5,947 nucleotides of DNA from Thermoleophilaceae bacterium (GTDB lineage Bacteria > Actinomycetota > Thermoleophilia > Solirubrobacterales > Thermoleophilaceae): the NCBI GenBank assembly GCA_013812485.1, contig JACCTJ010000312.1, forward strand, positions 1 to 5,947, given 5' to 3'. The notes beneath the pieces were generated by a model. That model was not told the DNA's origin and made no database searches. It saw only the letters and a program-made list of their open reading frames with translations. Position numbers and translations under genes: made by a program. Below, one piece after another: positions 1-5,784 of this stretch. How positions within the stretch are numbered: the first letter of the stretch is position 1; every line of letters begins with the position of its first letter.

Positions 1-131
1 GAGACCCGCTCGCCCCGCGCCGCGAGGGCCGGCAGCAGGGTTGCGAGGGCGCCGGCCTCGTAGGCGCCGCGAGCGCCGCCTCCCGGCAGCACGATCGCGA
101 CCTGTCCCCGGGTTCCGTTCTCGCGCATCAT
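1..131 (-). CDS. Patatin-like phospholipase, N-terminal part (gene runs off the left edge)
   Basis: Only the first 43 codons lie in the window. They encode the glycine-rich segment GGGARGAYEAGAL, preceded by a short hydrophobic strand (VAIVLP). This is the oxyanion-hole signature that opens patatin-family serine lipases. The family's GxSxG nucleophile motif and catalytic Asp would lie beyond the edge. Patatin-like enzymes hydrolyse acyl ester bonds of phospholipids or other lipids using a Ser-Asp dyad, usually in the cytoplasm or at the membrane. The frame opens with two consecutive ATG codons (131-129 and 128-126). No other start codon lies between them and the in-frame TGA at 173-171, so the start is well bounded, although only a weak purine-rich stretch precedes it. 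The broken acyltransferase lies 39 bases upstream on the same strand, which suggests a former lipid-metabolism operon. The family call is good; the substrate cannot be said. Confidence 0.8.
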   Translation of the reverse strand, partial: MMRENGTRGQVAIVLPGGGARGAYEAGALATLLPALAARGERV

Positions 132-152
132 CGCTTCGCTCGTCTCTGGAGA

Positions 153-172
153 TCGCGGTCGCGGTCGCGGTC
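153..172. repeat. Short tandem hexanucleotide repeat (TCGCGG, about 3.3 copies)
   Basis: Three perfect head-to-tail copies of TCGCGG followed by TC occupy these 20 bases. The repeat covers part of the TGA stop of the acyltransferase remnant and most of the gap before the patatin gene. On the minus strand it reads as alternating CCG and CGA codons directly after the stop. A six-base unit means that copy-number slippage would not change the frame, only the spacing between the two genes. Confidence 0.6.
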
Positions 173-599
173 AGCGGCGCCGGGAGACCGGGCCCGGTCC
201 GTCGCCGCTGCCCGTCAGCGCTCGCTTCGCGCCCGCGCGGCGCCCGTGGCGAGCGACCCTCATCGAACGCACGCCCGGCGCCGCGAGCTCGCGCACCTCG
301 CGGCGCAGCGACCCGGGAAGCTCGCGGGCCTCGAGCAGGGTCACCGGCTCGGCGTGGATGCCGAAGCAGGCGCGATCACGGTAGGGCTCGCCCATCCCGA
401 GCGGCGGGTAGGCCAGGCGCTGGCGAATGCGCCGGCAGCGTCTGACCCGCGAGCCCACGCTCGCGCGCAGGCGATCGAGCGGGGGGCGCGCCCGGGTGGC
501 GTGGGGGCGGCAGCGCCCGCGCCAGGCCACGTGCAAGTGAGCGCTGGGCGTCTCGACGCGCAGGAAGGAGGAGTCGAGCGAGCTCAGCCGGCTGGGCAA
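171..599 (-). pseudogene. Truncated wax ester synthase/diacylglycerol acyltransferase (WS/DGAT) remnant
   Basis: The 142-residue frame begins with the characteristic N-terminus of the WS/DGAT family: RLSSLDSSFLRVETPSAHLH (residues 4-23), then a basic segment ending in RQRLAYPPLGMGEPY (59-73). Family members are about 450-500 residues long, make wax esters or triacylglycerol from acyl-CoA, and carry a catalytic HHxxxDG motif at about residue 130-140. Here the resemblance stops at about residue 73 (near base 381). The rest is Arg/Gly/Ala-rich, has no HHxxxDG, and ends at a TGA. I found no continuation of the family in the other two minus-strand frames of this region. The most likely reading is a gene cut short by deletion or rearrangement and now a pseudogene. 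The start is TTG at 599, with GAAAGG ending six bases upstream. A stronger GGAGG lies about 30 bases upstream, so the original start could have been earlier. A short protein that is still expressed cannot be excluded. Confidence 0.6.
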
Positions 600-632
600 G
601 GCGGGCCTTTCGGACGAGGGCGAAATGTGCCT

Positions 633-647
633 CCAACCTAGGGTTGG
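633..647. promoter_or_regulatory. Inverted repeat CCAACC-TAG-GGTTGG upstream of the acyltransferase remnant
   Basis: Two perfect six-base arms flank a three-base centre, immediately upstream of the minus-strand acyltransferase frame. On the minus strand its downstream edge runs into GGAGG, a possible ribosome-binding site. Its size and position fit a small operator or a translation-blocking hairpin. No regulator is identifiable and the role is inference. Confidence 0.3.
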
Positions 648-702
648 GCGCCTCTAGCGGCTATGGACGGGTGGAGGAAATCCGCGCTGCGGAGGTGTCC
701 CC

Positions 703-733
703 CGGGCCGGGCGCTCGCGCCGGGCTCGGCCCG
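703..733 (+). other. Imperfect GC-rich hairpin in the region upstream of sodC; otherwise featureless gap
   Basis: CGGGCCG at 703-709 pairs with CGGCCCG at 727-733. An inner GGCGC/GCGCC pairing is possible between them, with unpaired bases on the right side. It lies about 40 bases before the sodC start and would fall in the 5' leader if transcription begins upstream. Such pairings arise easily in very GC-rich DNA. The rest of 600-774 shows no convincing promoter hexamers and no coding frame. Confidence 0.2.
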
Positions 734-774
734 ACCGCCGGACGCTAGCGCCGCGCCGCCCGCGCTCTGAGAAG

Positions 775-1434
775 ATGCGCGGAATGAGGTTGGCTCACCC
801 GCGAACCGGGCTCTCCCGGTCACTCCGCGCCACGACCGGCGCGGTCGGCGCGCTCCTGGTCATCGGCGGATCACTGGCCGGCTGCGGCGAGAGCGGCAGC
901 CGGCAGGACGGTCCCACGGGCGCGCCCGCCCCCTCCGTCGGCGCGAGCCTCATGACCGCCAAGGGCGAGCGCGCGGGCTCCGTCTCGCTGCGCCCGGTGG
1001 AGGACGAGGTCGAGGTCCGGGTCGAGGCCGCGGGGCTCGAGCCCGGCCTGCACGGCTTTCACCTCCACGAGCGGGGAGTCTGCGAGGCGGACGCCCGGAT
1101 GGAGGGAGAGCTCATGCCCTTCTCGAGCGCCGGCGGTCACGTCGCCCGCGCCGGCAGCGACCACGGCGAGCACGCGGGCGACCTGCCCCCGCTGCTCGCG
1201 GGCGACGACGGCACCGCCACCGCAGTCGTGCGGACGGGACGCTTCGAGGTCGCGGAGCTCCTGGCGGGCGACGGGAGCGCAGCCATGATCCACGCCGATC
1301 CGGACAACGCCGCGAACGTGCCCGAGCGCTACGTCGTGCCCGGCCCGGGCAGATCGGGCGGGCCCGACGCCGACACCCTCGAGACCGGCGACTCGGGCGA
1401 CCGCGTCGCCTGCGGCAAGGTCGAGCGCCGGTAG
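775..1434 (+). CDS. sodC: Secreted Cu/Zn superoxide dismutase lipoprotein, mycobacterial SodC type
   Basis: The enzyme disproportionates superoxide to oxygen and peroxide outside the cytoplasmic membrane. Residues 1-37 form a lipoprotein signal: basic region (R15, R18), hydrophobic stretch (about 23-34) and lipobox LAGC with the lipidated Cys37. The SOD domain follows at about 55-217. Visible ligands are H96 and H98 (copper, GFHLH), H122 (bridging, AGGH), H130, H133 and D136 (zinc loop, DHGEHAGDL) and H173 (copper, MIHAD). C103 and C213 would form the conserved disulfide, and R210 matches the active-site arginine in RVACG. The stretch from DN to ERYV (177-187) and the later TLETGDSGDRVACG closely resemble Mycobacterium tuberculosis SodC from memory. 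The loop between bridging His and zinc Asp is short (14 residues, against 20 in human SOD1). GAGAAG at 769-774 touches the ATG at 775 but sits nine bases before the in-frame ATG at 784, so 784 may be the true start. The gene converges on the 1467-2264 gene. Confidence 0.9.
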   Translation: MRGMRLAHPRTGLSRSLRATTGAVGALLVIGGSLAGCGESGSRQDGPTGAPAPSVGASLMTAKGERAGSVSLRPVEDEVEVRVEAAGLEPGLHGFHLHERGVCEADARMEGELMPFSSAGGHVARAGSDHGEHAGDLPPLLAGDDGTATAVVRTGRFEVAELLAGDGSAAMIHADPDNAANVPERYVVPGPGRSGGPDADTLETGDSGDRVACGKVERR

Positions 1435-1440
1435 TCCAGG

Positions 1441-1466
1441 GCGGGGGGCGCCCTCCCTACCCCCGC
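1441..1466. terminator. Candidate bidirectional terminator hairpin between convergent genes
   Basis: GCGGGGG at 1441-1447 is perfectly complementary to CCCCCGC at 1460-1466, with a 12-base loop. It begins six bases after the sodC stop and directly abuts the stop codon of the opposing gene. No T-run follows on either strand, so it would be a GC-only terminator of the sort often seen in high-GC bacteria. An alternative tight GGGCGCCC palindrome (1446-1453) competes with it. Confidence 0.5.
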
Positions 1467-2264
1467 TCAGCGCGGCGAGCCGTTGCCCCTCGCCTTCACG
1501 CTCAGCACCGCGACCGGGCGCTCGCCGGCGGTGCGCGCGCGCAGGTCGTACTGCCCCGGCTGCGGGGCGAGAAAGGAGAATCGGGCGATCGTCCCAGGCC
1601 CCACCTGCTGGCTCAGGCCGAGACCCCCACGGACCTCGACCTCGTCCGGAAGGTCGGAGCGCACGGCGAGCGCCACGCGGTCGCCGGTGCGGACCTCGAT
1701 CCGCTGCAGCCCGCCGATCGGGCGGCCGTCGCGCAGCTGGAGGATGGTCGAGGCCTCGGATCGCGCCCCGGCGCCGGGCCCGACGCTCGCCAGCGCCGAG
1801 GGCTCGAGCTCTGCTGCGCCGAAGAGGTCGCCGCAGGACACGCGCGCGTTGGCGCGAGCCGGGCCCGGGCCCGAGTAGACCATCAGGTAACGGCCGGGCT
1901 CGACGGCGTTCTCCCGGGCGCGCACGCTCACGCGCGCGAAGGCGACGCCGTTGGGATCGGCGACGAGTGCGGGCAGAGCGAGCACGGTCGTCGCGGTCTG
2001 CTCTCCCTCGGGGCGGCAGGCTCCGGCCTTCACCTCGGCGCGGTGCCGGCTCCCGGGGCCGAGGCCCCAGACCGCGATCCGTCCCCGGACGCGATCGCCA
2101 TCGCGCTCGAGGTGCGCGAGGCCGACCGGCCCTCCGGGATTGACGGGGAGGAGCTCGAAGTCGACGGCCTCGTCGCGACCGGTGGCAGCGAAGAGGAGCA
2201 CTACGGTCACGGTCACCGGGACGAGGGCGAAGAGCGCCGCGAGGAGGCGGCCCCGATCAGCCAT
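1467..2264 (-). CDS. Membrane-anchored protein with SOD/CHRD-like and cupredoxin-like domains, both apparently lacking metal ligands
   Basis: The 265-residue protein starts with one hydrophobic segment (about 7-27), without a lipobox, so it is probably an N-terminally anchored protein facing outward. Residues about 45-147 show a SOD/CHRD-like pattern: GLGPGSRH, then AGAC with C83, later ADPNG, and finally VSCGDL with C144. C83 and C144 would form the SOD-type disulfide. The family's HxxHxHxGxC reads here as H74-R-A-E77-V-K79-A-G-A-C83, and the later VHAG is VY130SG, so the expected ligand positions hold Glu, Lys and Tyr. Residues about 185-257 look like an actinobacterial cupredoxin-like domain (IEVRTGDRV, RSDLPDEVEVRG, FSFLAPQPGQYDL), with E210 and R212 where relatives carry HVH. 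The whole protein has only two histidines (51 and 74). A structural, binding or scaffold role is more likely than catalysis; no function can be assigned. ATG at 2264 is preceded only by GGGG, a poor ribosome-binding site. Domain assignments rest on remembered patterns. Confidence 0.7.
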   Translation of the reverse strand: MADRGRLLAALFALVPVTVTVVLLFAATGRDEAVDFELLPVNPGGPVGLAHLERDGDRVRGRIAVWGLGPGSRHRAEVKAGACRPEGEQTATTVLALPALVADPNGVAFARVSVRARENAVEPGRYLMVYSGPGPARANARVSCGDLFGAAELEPSALASVGPGAGARSEASTILQLRDGRPIGGLQRIEVRTGDRVALAVRSDLPDEVEVRGGLGLSQQVGPGTIARFSFLAPQPGQYDLRARTAGERPVAVLSVKARGNGSPR

Positions 2265-2353
2265 CCCCGAGTCCGCGCAGGGGCTCAGTCGGCCGCCCGT
2301 TCCCTCTCGCCGCTTCGAACATCTCTCAACACCTGCGCCGGTTTCGCCGCATC

Positions 2354-2368
2354 CCTGAGACCGTCAGG
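2354..2368. promoter_or_regulatory. Small inverted repeat in the divergent intergenic region before metH
   Basis: CCTGA (2354-2358) and TCAGG (2364-2368) form a perfect 5-bp inverted repeat around a five-base centre, about 65 bases upstream of the metH start. It could be an operator for metH or for the divergent gene, but five-base arms are common by chance. In 2265-2433 as a whole I see no cobalamin-riboswitch B12 box and no recognisable SAM or SAH riboswitch core. Confidence 0.2.
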
Positions 2369-2415
2369 CTAGAGCTGGATGGGCCCGTCGCCGCAGGAGA
2401 TCGACCGCCTCCCTG

Positions 2416-2421
2416 TACCCT
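2416..2421 (+). promoter_or_regulatory. Possible -10 element (TACCCT) for a near-leaderless metH transcript
   Basis: TACCCT fits the TANNNT form of actinobacterial -10 elements and ends 12 bases before the metH ATG. Transcription would then begin around 2428, leaving a leader of roughly six bases. This agrees with the absence of any purine-rich Shine-Dalgarno stretch in CTCAACAACTGCTT just before the ATG. No good -35 hexamer is present at 17-18 bases upstream, so the call is tentative. Confidence 0.35.
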
Positions 2422-2433
2422 CAACAACTGCTT

Positions 2434-5400
2434 ATGCGTAACTACCTCGAAGCCATCCGCTCCCACGTCGTCGTCTTCGACGGCGGCATGGGCGCCACCC
2501 TCGAGCAGTACGACCTGACCTCCGAGGACTACGGCGGCCTACCCGGCAAGTGCCACGAGGCGCTCGTGCTCCACCGCCCGGACGTCATCCAGGGCGTTCA
2601 CGAGTCGATGGTCGCGGCCGGCGCCGAGGCGCTCCAGACGGACACCTTCCAGGCCAGCCGGCTCAAGCTCGACGAGTGGGGGCTCGGCGAGCAAACGCTC
2701 GAGATCAACCGCAGTGCCGGCCAGATCGCCCGTGCCGCGGCGGGCGAGGAGCGCTTCGTGGCCGGCGCGGTGGGCCCGACGGGGATGCTGCCGGCCTCGG
2801 ACGACCCGACGCTCGGCAACATCAGCTTCGCGGCGCTGCGCGAGATCTTCGCCGAGCAGTGCCAGGGCCTGCTCGAGGGCGGCGTCGACCTGCTCCTGAT
2901 CGAGACGGCGCAGGACATCCTCGAGGTCAAGGCGGCGGTGTTCGGCGCCCGCGACGCCTTCGAGCAGACCGGTCGGACCGTCCCCATCCAGACCCAGGTC
3001 TCACTGCTGCCCAACGGCGGCAAGATGCTGCTCGGCACCGACATCGCCTCGGTGCTCACCACGCTGACCTCGCTCGGCGTCGACGCGCTCGGGCTCAACT
3101 GCTCGACCGGCCCGGAGGACATGCGCGACGCGGTTCGCTTCCTCGGTGAGCATTCGCCCGTGCCGATCTCCTGCATCCCCAACGCCGGGATCCCGCACCA
3201 GGGGCCGAACGGTGAGACCATCTTCCCCGAGGAGGCCGAGCCGCTGGCCGACGTGCTGGCCGACTTCGTGACTCGCTACGGCGTGGCCATCGTCGGCGGC
3301 TGCTGCGGGACGACGCCCGACCACATCCGCGCCATCGTCGAGCGCGTCGGCGACCGCAAGGTCGAGCCGCGGCCGCAGGACGCCTGGCCGCCGCACCTCT
3401 CCTCGCTGATGACGGCCACGCCGCTGGTGCAGGAGCCGCGGCCGTCGATGATCGGCGAGCGGGTGAACTCGCAGGGCTCGCGCAAGGCCAAGGAGATGCT
3501 CCTGGCCGACGACTACGACGGGCTCGTGCAGATCGCCGAGGACCAGGTCGAGGGCGGCGCCCACGTGCTCGACATCTGCGTCGCGCTGACCGAGCGCCAG
3601 GACGAGGACGATCAGATGCGCGAGACCGCCAAGCGAATCTCGCTCTCGCAGCCGGCGCCGATCCAGATCGACTCGACCGAGCCCGAGGTGATCCAGGCCG
3701 CCCTCGAGCAGATCTCGGGCCGCGCGGTGGTCAACTCGGTCAACCTCGAGGCCGGGCGCGACAAGGCCGACGGGGTGATCCCGCTCGCCGCTGCCCACGG
3801 CGCGGCGCTGATCGCGCTGACCATCGACGAGGTCGGGATGGCCAAGACCGCCGACCGCAAGGTGGAGATCGCCGAGCGCATCCGCGACATCGCCTGCGGC
3901 GAGCACGGGCTCGACCCCGAGCTGCTGATCTTCGACGTGCTCACCTTCACGCTGACCACCGGCGACGAGGAGTGGCGGCCCTCCGCGGTCGAGACGATCG
4001 AGGGGATCCGCCGCGTCAAGGCGGAGGTGCCGGGCGTCAAGACGTCGCTCGGCGTCTCGAACGTCTCGTTCGGCGTCTTCCCGCCGGCACGCGCCGTGCT
4101 CAACTCCGTCTTCCTCCACCACTGCGTGGAGGCGGGGCTCGACCTGGCCATGGTCAACCCGAACCACATCGTGCCCTACGGCGAGATCTCCGACACCGAG
4201 CGCGGCCTGGCCGACGACCTCGTCTTCAACCGGCGCGAGGACGCGCTCGAGCGGTTCATCGCGCACTTCGAGGAGAAGGACGAGGACGAAGAGGCCGAGA
4301 CCGCCGACCCCACCGCCGAGATGGAGCCCGAGGAGGCCCTGCACTGGCACATCCTGCGGCGCAAGAAGGACGGGGTCGAGGTCCAGATCGACGCGGCAGT
4401 CGAGAAGATCGGCGCCGTCCCGGTCCTCAACGAGGTCCTCCTCCCCGCCATGAAGGAGGTCGGGGACAAGTTCGGCGCGGGCGAGCTGATCCTGCCGTTC
4501 GTGCTCCAGTCGGCCGAGGTCATGAAGCGCGCGGTGGCCCGGCTCGAGAACTATCTCGACCGCATCGAGGGCTACACCAAGGGCACGGTCGTGCTCGCCA
4601 CGGTGTTCGGCGACGTGCACGACATCGGCAAGTCGCTCGTCAACACGATCCTCACCAATAACGGCTACACGGTCGTCGACCTCGGCAAGCAGGTGCCGAT
4701 CGGCCGCGTGCTCGACGCCGCGCGCGAGCACGAGGCAACCGCCATCGGCCTCAGCGCGCTGCTGGTCTCGACCTCCAAGCAGATGCCCCTGTGCGTCTCC
4801 GAGCTGCACTCGCACGAGCTGGAGTTCCCGCTGCTCGTCGGCGGTGCGGCGATCAACCGCAAGTTCGGCCTGCGCGCCAACTACCCCGAGGGCAAGGAGT
4901 CCGACGCGATCTACGAGCCCGGCGTCTTCTACTGCAAGGACGCGTTCGAGGGCCTGGCAGTGATGGACCAGCTCGTCGACGGCGAAGCGCGCGCGCGGCT
5001 GGTCGATCAGGTTCGCGAGGATGCGCGCAAGCTGCGCGAGGAGGGCGAGACGGAGGTCGTACACGATTTCACCGACGCCTCCGTCCGCTCCCCGGTCGCG
5101 ACTGACAACCCCGTTCCTACGCCACCCTTCTGGGGCGTACGCGAGATTCCGGTCGACCTCGACGAGGTCTACCCGCACCTCGACACGCACGTGCTGTTCA
5201 AGCTGCACTGGGGCGGCCGGGGCGTCAAGGGTGACGCCTGGAAGCGGCTGATCGCCGACGACTTCCGCCCGCGGCTGGAGCGCATGTGGGCCGAGCAGGA
5301 CTACCTGCGCCCGCGCGCGCTGCTGGGCTACTTCCCGTGCTACTCCGAGGGCAACGAGATCGTGGTGCTCGATCCCGCGGACCGGGCGACGGTGCTCGAG

Positions 5401-5784
5401 CGGCTGGTCGCCCCGCGCCAGCCCAACGGCGACCGCATCTGCCTGGCCGACTTCTACCGCCCCAAGAGCTCCGGCGAGCTCGACGTCGTCGCGCTCCAGG
5501 CGGTGACGGCCGGGGACGCGGTGACCGAGCTGATGGCGCGCCTGGAGGCAGAGGGCGAGTTCGCCGAGCAGCTCTTCACCCACGGCATGGGCGTGCAGAC
5601 CGCCGAGGGCATGGCGGAGTGGCTGCATTGGCGCATCCGACAGGACCTGGGCATCCCGGAGACCCAGGGCCGCCGCTACTCATGGGGCTATCCGGCGGTG
5701 CCCGACCAGGCCGAGCACGAGAAGGTCTACCGCCTGCTCGATGCGACGAACATGATCGGCCTGCGCGACCCGCGCGCCAGCTAA
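2434..5784 (+). CDS. metH: Cobalamin-dependent methionine synthase
   Basis: This cytoplasmic enzyme transfers a methyl group from 5-methyltetrahydrofolate via cobalamin to homocysteine, giving methionine. The homocysteine domain (about 1-310) has DGGMGATLEQ (16-25) and the zinc cysteines C223 (GLNCSTGP) and C290/C291 (GGCCGTTPDH). The pterin domain (about 335-610) opens with MIGERVNSQGS (339-349) and has QIDSTEPEVI (411-420) and SLGVSNVSFG (538-547). An acidic linker (about 612-634) leads to the cobalamin cap (634-710) and the B12-binding domain, with GDVHDIGK (726-733; H729 is the expected axial cobalt ligand), SALLVST (774-780) and LVGGA (801-805). The AdoMet reactivation domain (about 890-1116) includes CLADFYRPKSSG (1003-1014) and RYSWGYPAVP (1081-1090). 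The chain is 1116 residues (E. coli MetH 1227) and ends soon after LLDATNMIGL, without the usual final segment that contributes to the AdoMet site. The start gives the usual MxNYLEAI N-terminus. The gene stands alone, divergent from the gene at 1467-2264. Confidence 0.97.
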   Translation: MRNYLEAIRSHVVVFDGGMGATLEQYDLTSEDYGGLPGKCHEALVLHRPDVIQGVHESMVAAGAEALQTDTFQASRLKLDEWGLGEQTLEINRSAGQIARAAAGEERFVAGAVGPTGMLPASDDPTLGNISFAALREIFAEQCQGLLEGGVDLLLIETAQDILEVKAAVFGARDAFEQTGRTVPIQTQVSLLPNGGKMLLGTDIASVLTTLTSLGVDALGLNCSTGPEDMRDAVRFLGEHSPVPISCIPNAGIPHQGPNGETIFPEEAEPLADVLADFVTRYGVAIVGGCCGTTPDHIRAIVERVGDRKVEPRPQDAWPPHLSSLMTATPLVQEPRPSMIGERVNSQGSRKAKEMLLADDYDGLVQIAEDQVEGGAHVLDICVALTERQDEDDQMRETAKRISLSQPAPIQIDSTEPEVIQAALEQISGRAVVNSVNLEAGRDKADGVIPLAAAHGAALIALTIDEVGMAKTADRKVEIAERIRDIACGEHGLDPELLIFDVLTFTLTTGDEEWRPSAVETIEGIRRVKAEVPGVKTSLGVSNVSFGVFPPARAVLNSVFLHHCVEAGLDLAMVNPNHIVPYGEISDTERGLADDLVFNRREDALERFIAHFEEKDEDEEAETADPTAEMEPEEALHWHILRRKKDGVEVQIDAAVEKIGAVPVLNEVLLPAMKEVGDKFGAGELILPFVLQSAEVMKRAVARLENYLDRIEGYTKGTVVLATVFGDVHDIGKSLVNTILTNNGYTVVDLGKQVPIGRVLDAAREHEATAIGLSALLVSTSKQMPLCVSELHSHELEFPLLVGGAAINRKFGLRANYPEGKESDAIYEPGVFYCKDAFEGLAVMDQLVDGEARARLVDQVREDARKLREEGETEVVHDFTDASVRSPVATDNPVPTPPFWGVREIPVDLDEVYPHLDTHVLFKLHWGGRGVKGDAWKRLIADDFRPRLERMWAEQDYLRPRALLGYFPCYSEGNEIVVLDPADRATVLERLVAPRQPNGDRICLADFYRPKSSGELDVVALQAVTAGDAVTELMARLEAEGEFAEQLFTHGMGVQTAEGMAEWLHWRIRQDLGIPETQGRRYSWGYPAVPDQAEHEKVYRLLDATNMIGLRDPRAS

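Noticed and set aside
246..641. 131-codon plus-strand frame over the acyltransferase remnant
   Set aside because: It is the complement of the recognisable WS/DGAT N-terminus, has Ala/Gly/Arg-rich filler and no motif of its own.
2324..2329. TTGAGA on the minus strand as a -35 element for the 1467-2264 gene
   Set aside because: No acceptable -10 hexamer occurs 16-18 bases downstream.
2314..2330. Possible SOS (LexA) box around TTCGAAC
   Set aside because: Only one half matches the actinobacterial pattern; the expected GTTCGA half after four bases is missing.
1951..2372. Two overlapping plus-strand frames (1951-2358 and 2043-2372) opposite the beta-sandwich gene
   Set aside because: Low-complexity Pro/Ser/Arg or Glu/Arg-rich translations without domains; the minus-strand frame has a membrane anchor, paired cysteines and domain patterns.
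2265..2433. Cobalamin, SAM or SAH riboswitch upstream of metH
   Set aside because: No B12-box-like GCCACTG and no recognisable conserved cores. A CCGAG...CTCAG...CGG stretch near 2267-2292 superficially recalls an SAH riboswitch, but the rest of the consensus does not follow, and a covariance-model search would be needed to overturn this.
2598..3221. 207-codon minus-strand and 199-codon plus-strand (2550-3149) frames within the 5' part of metH
   Set aside because: Ser-rich and Arg/Gly-rich shadows of the conserved homocysteine-binding domain.
3001..5628. 875-codon open frame on the minus strand inside metH
   Set aside because: It is antisense to a fully conserved MetH, with a shadow composition (Val/Leu/Asp/Arg/His repeats) that follows from high-GC codon use on the other strand. 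It shows no recognisable domain.
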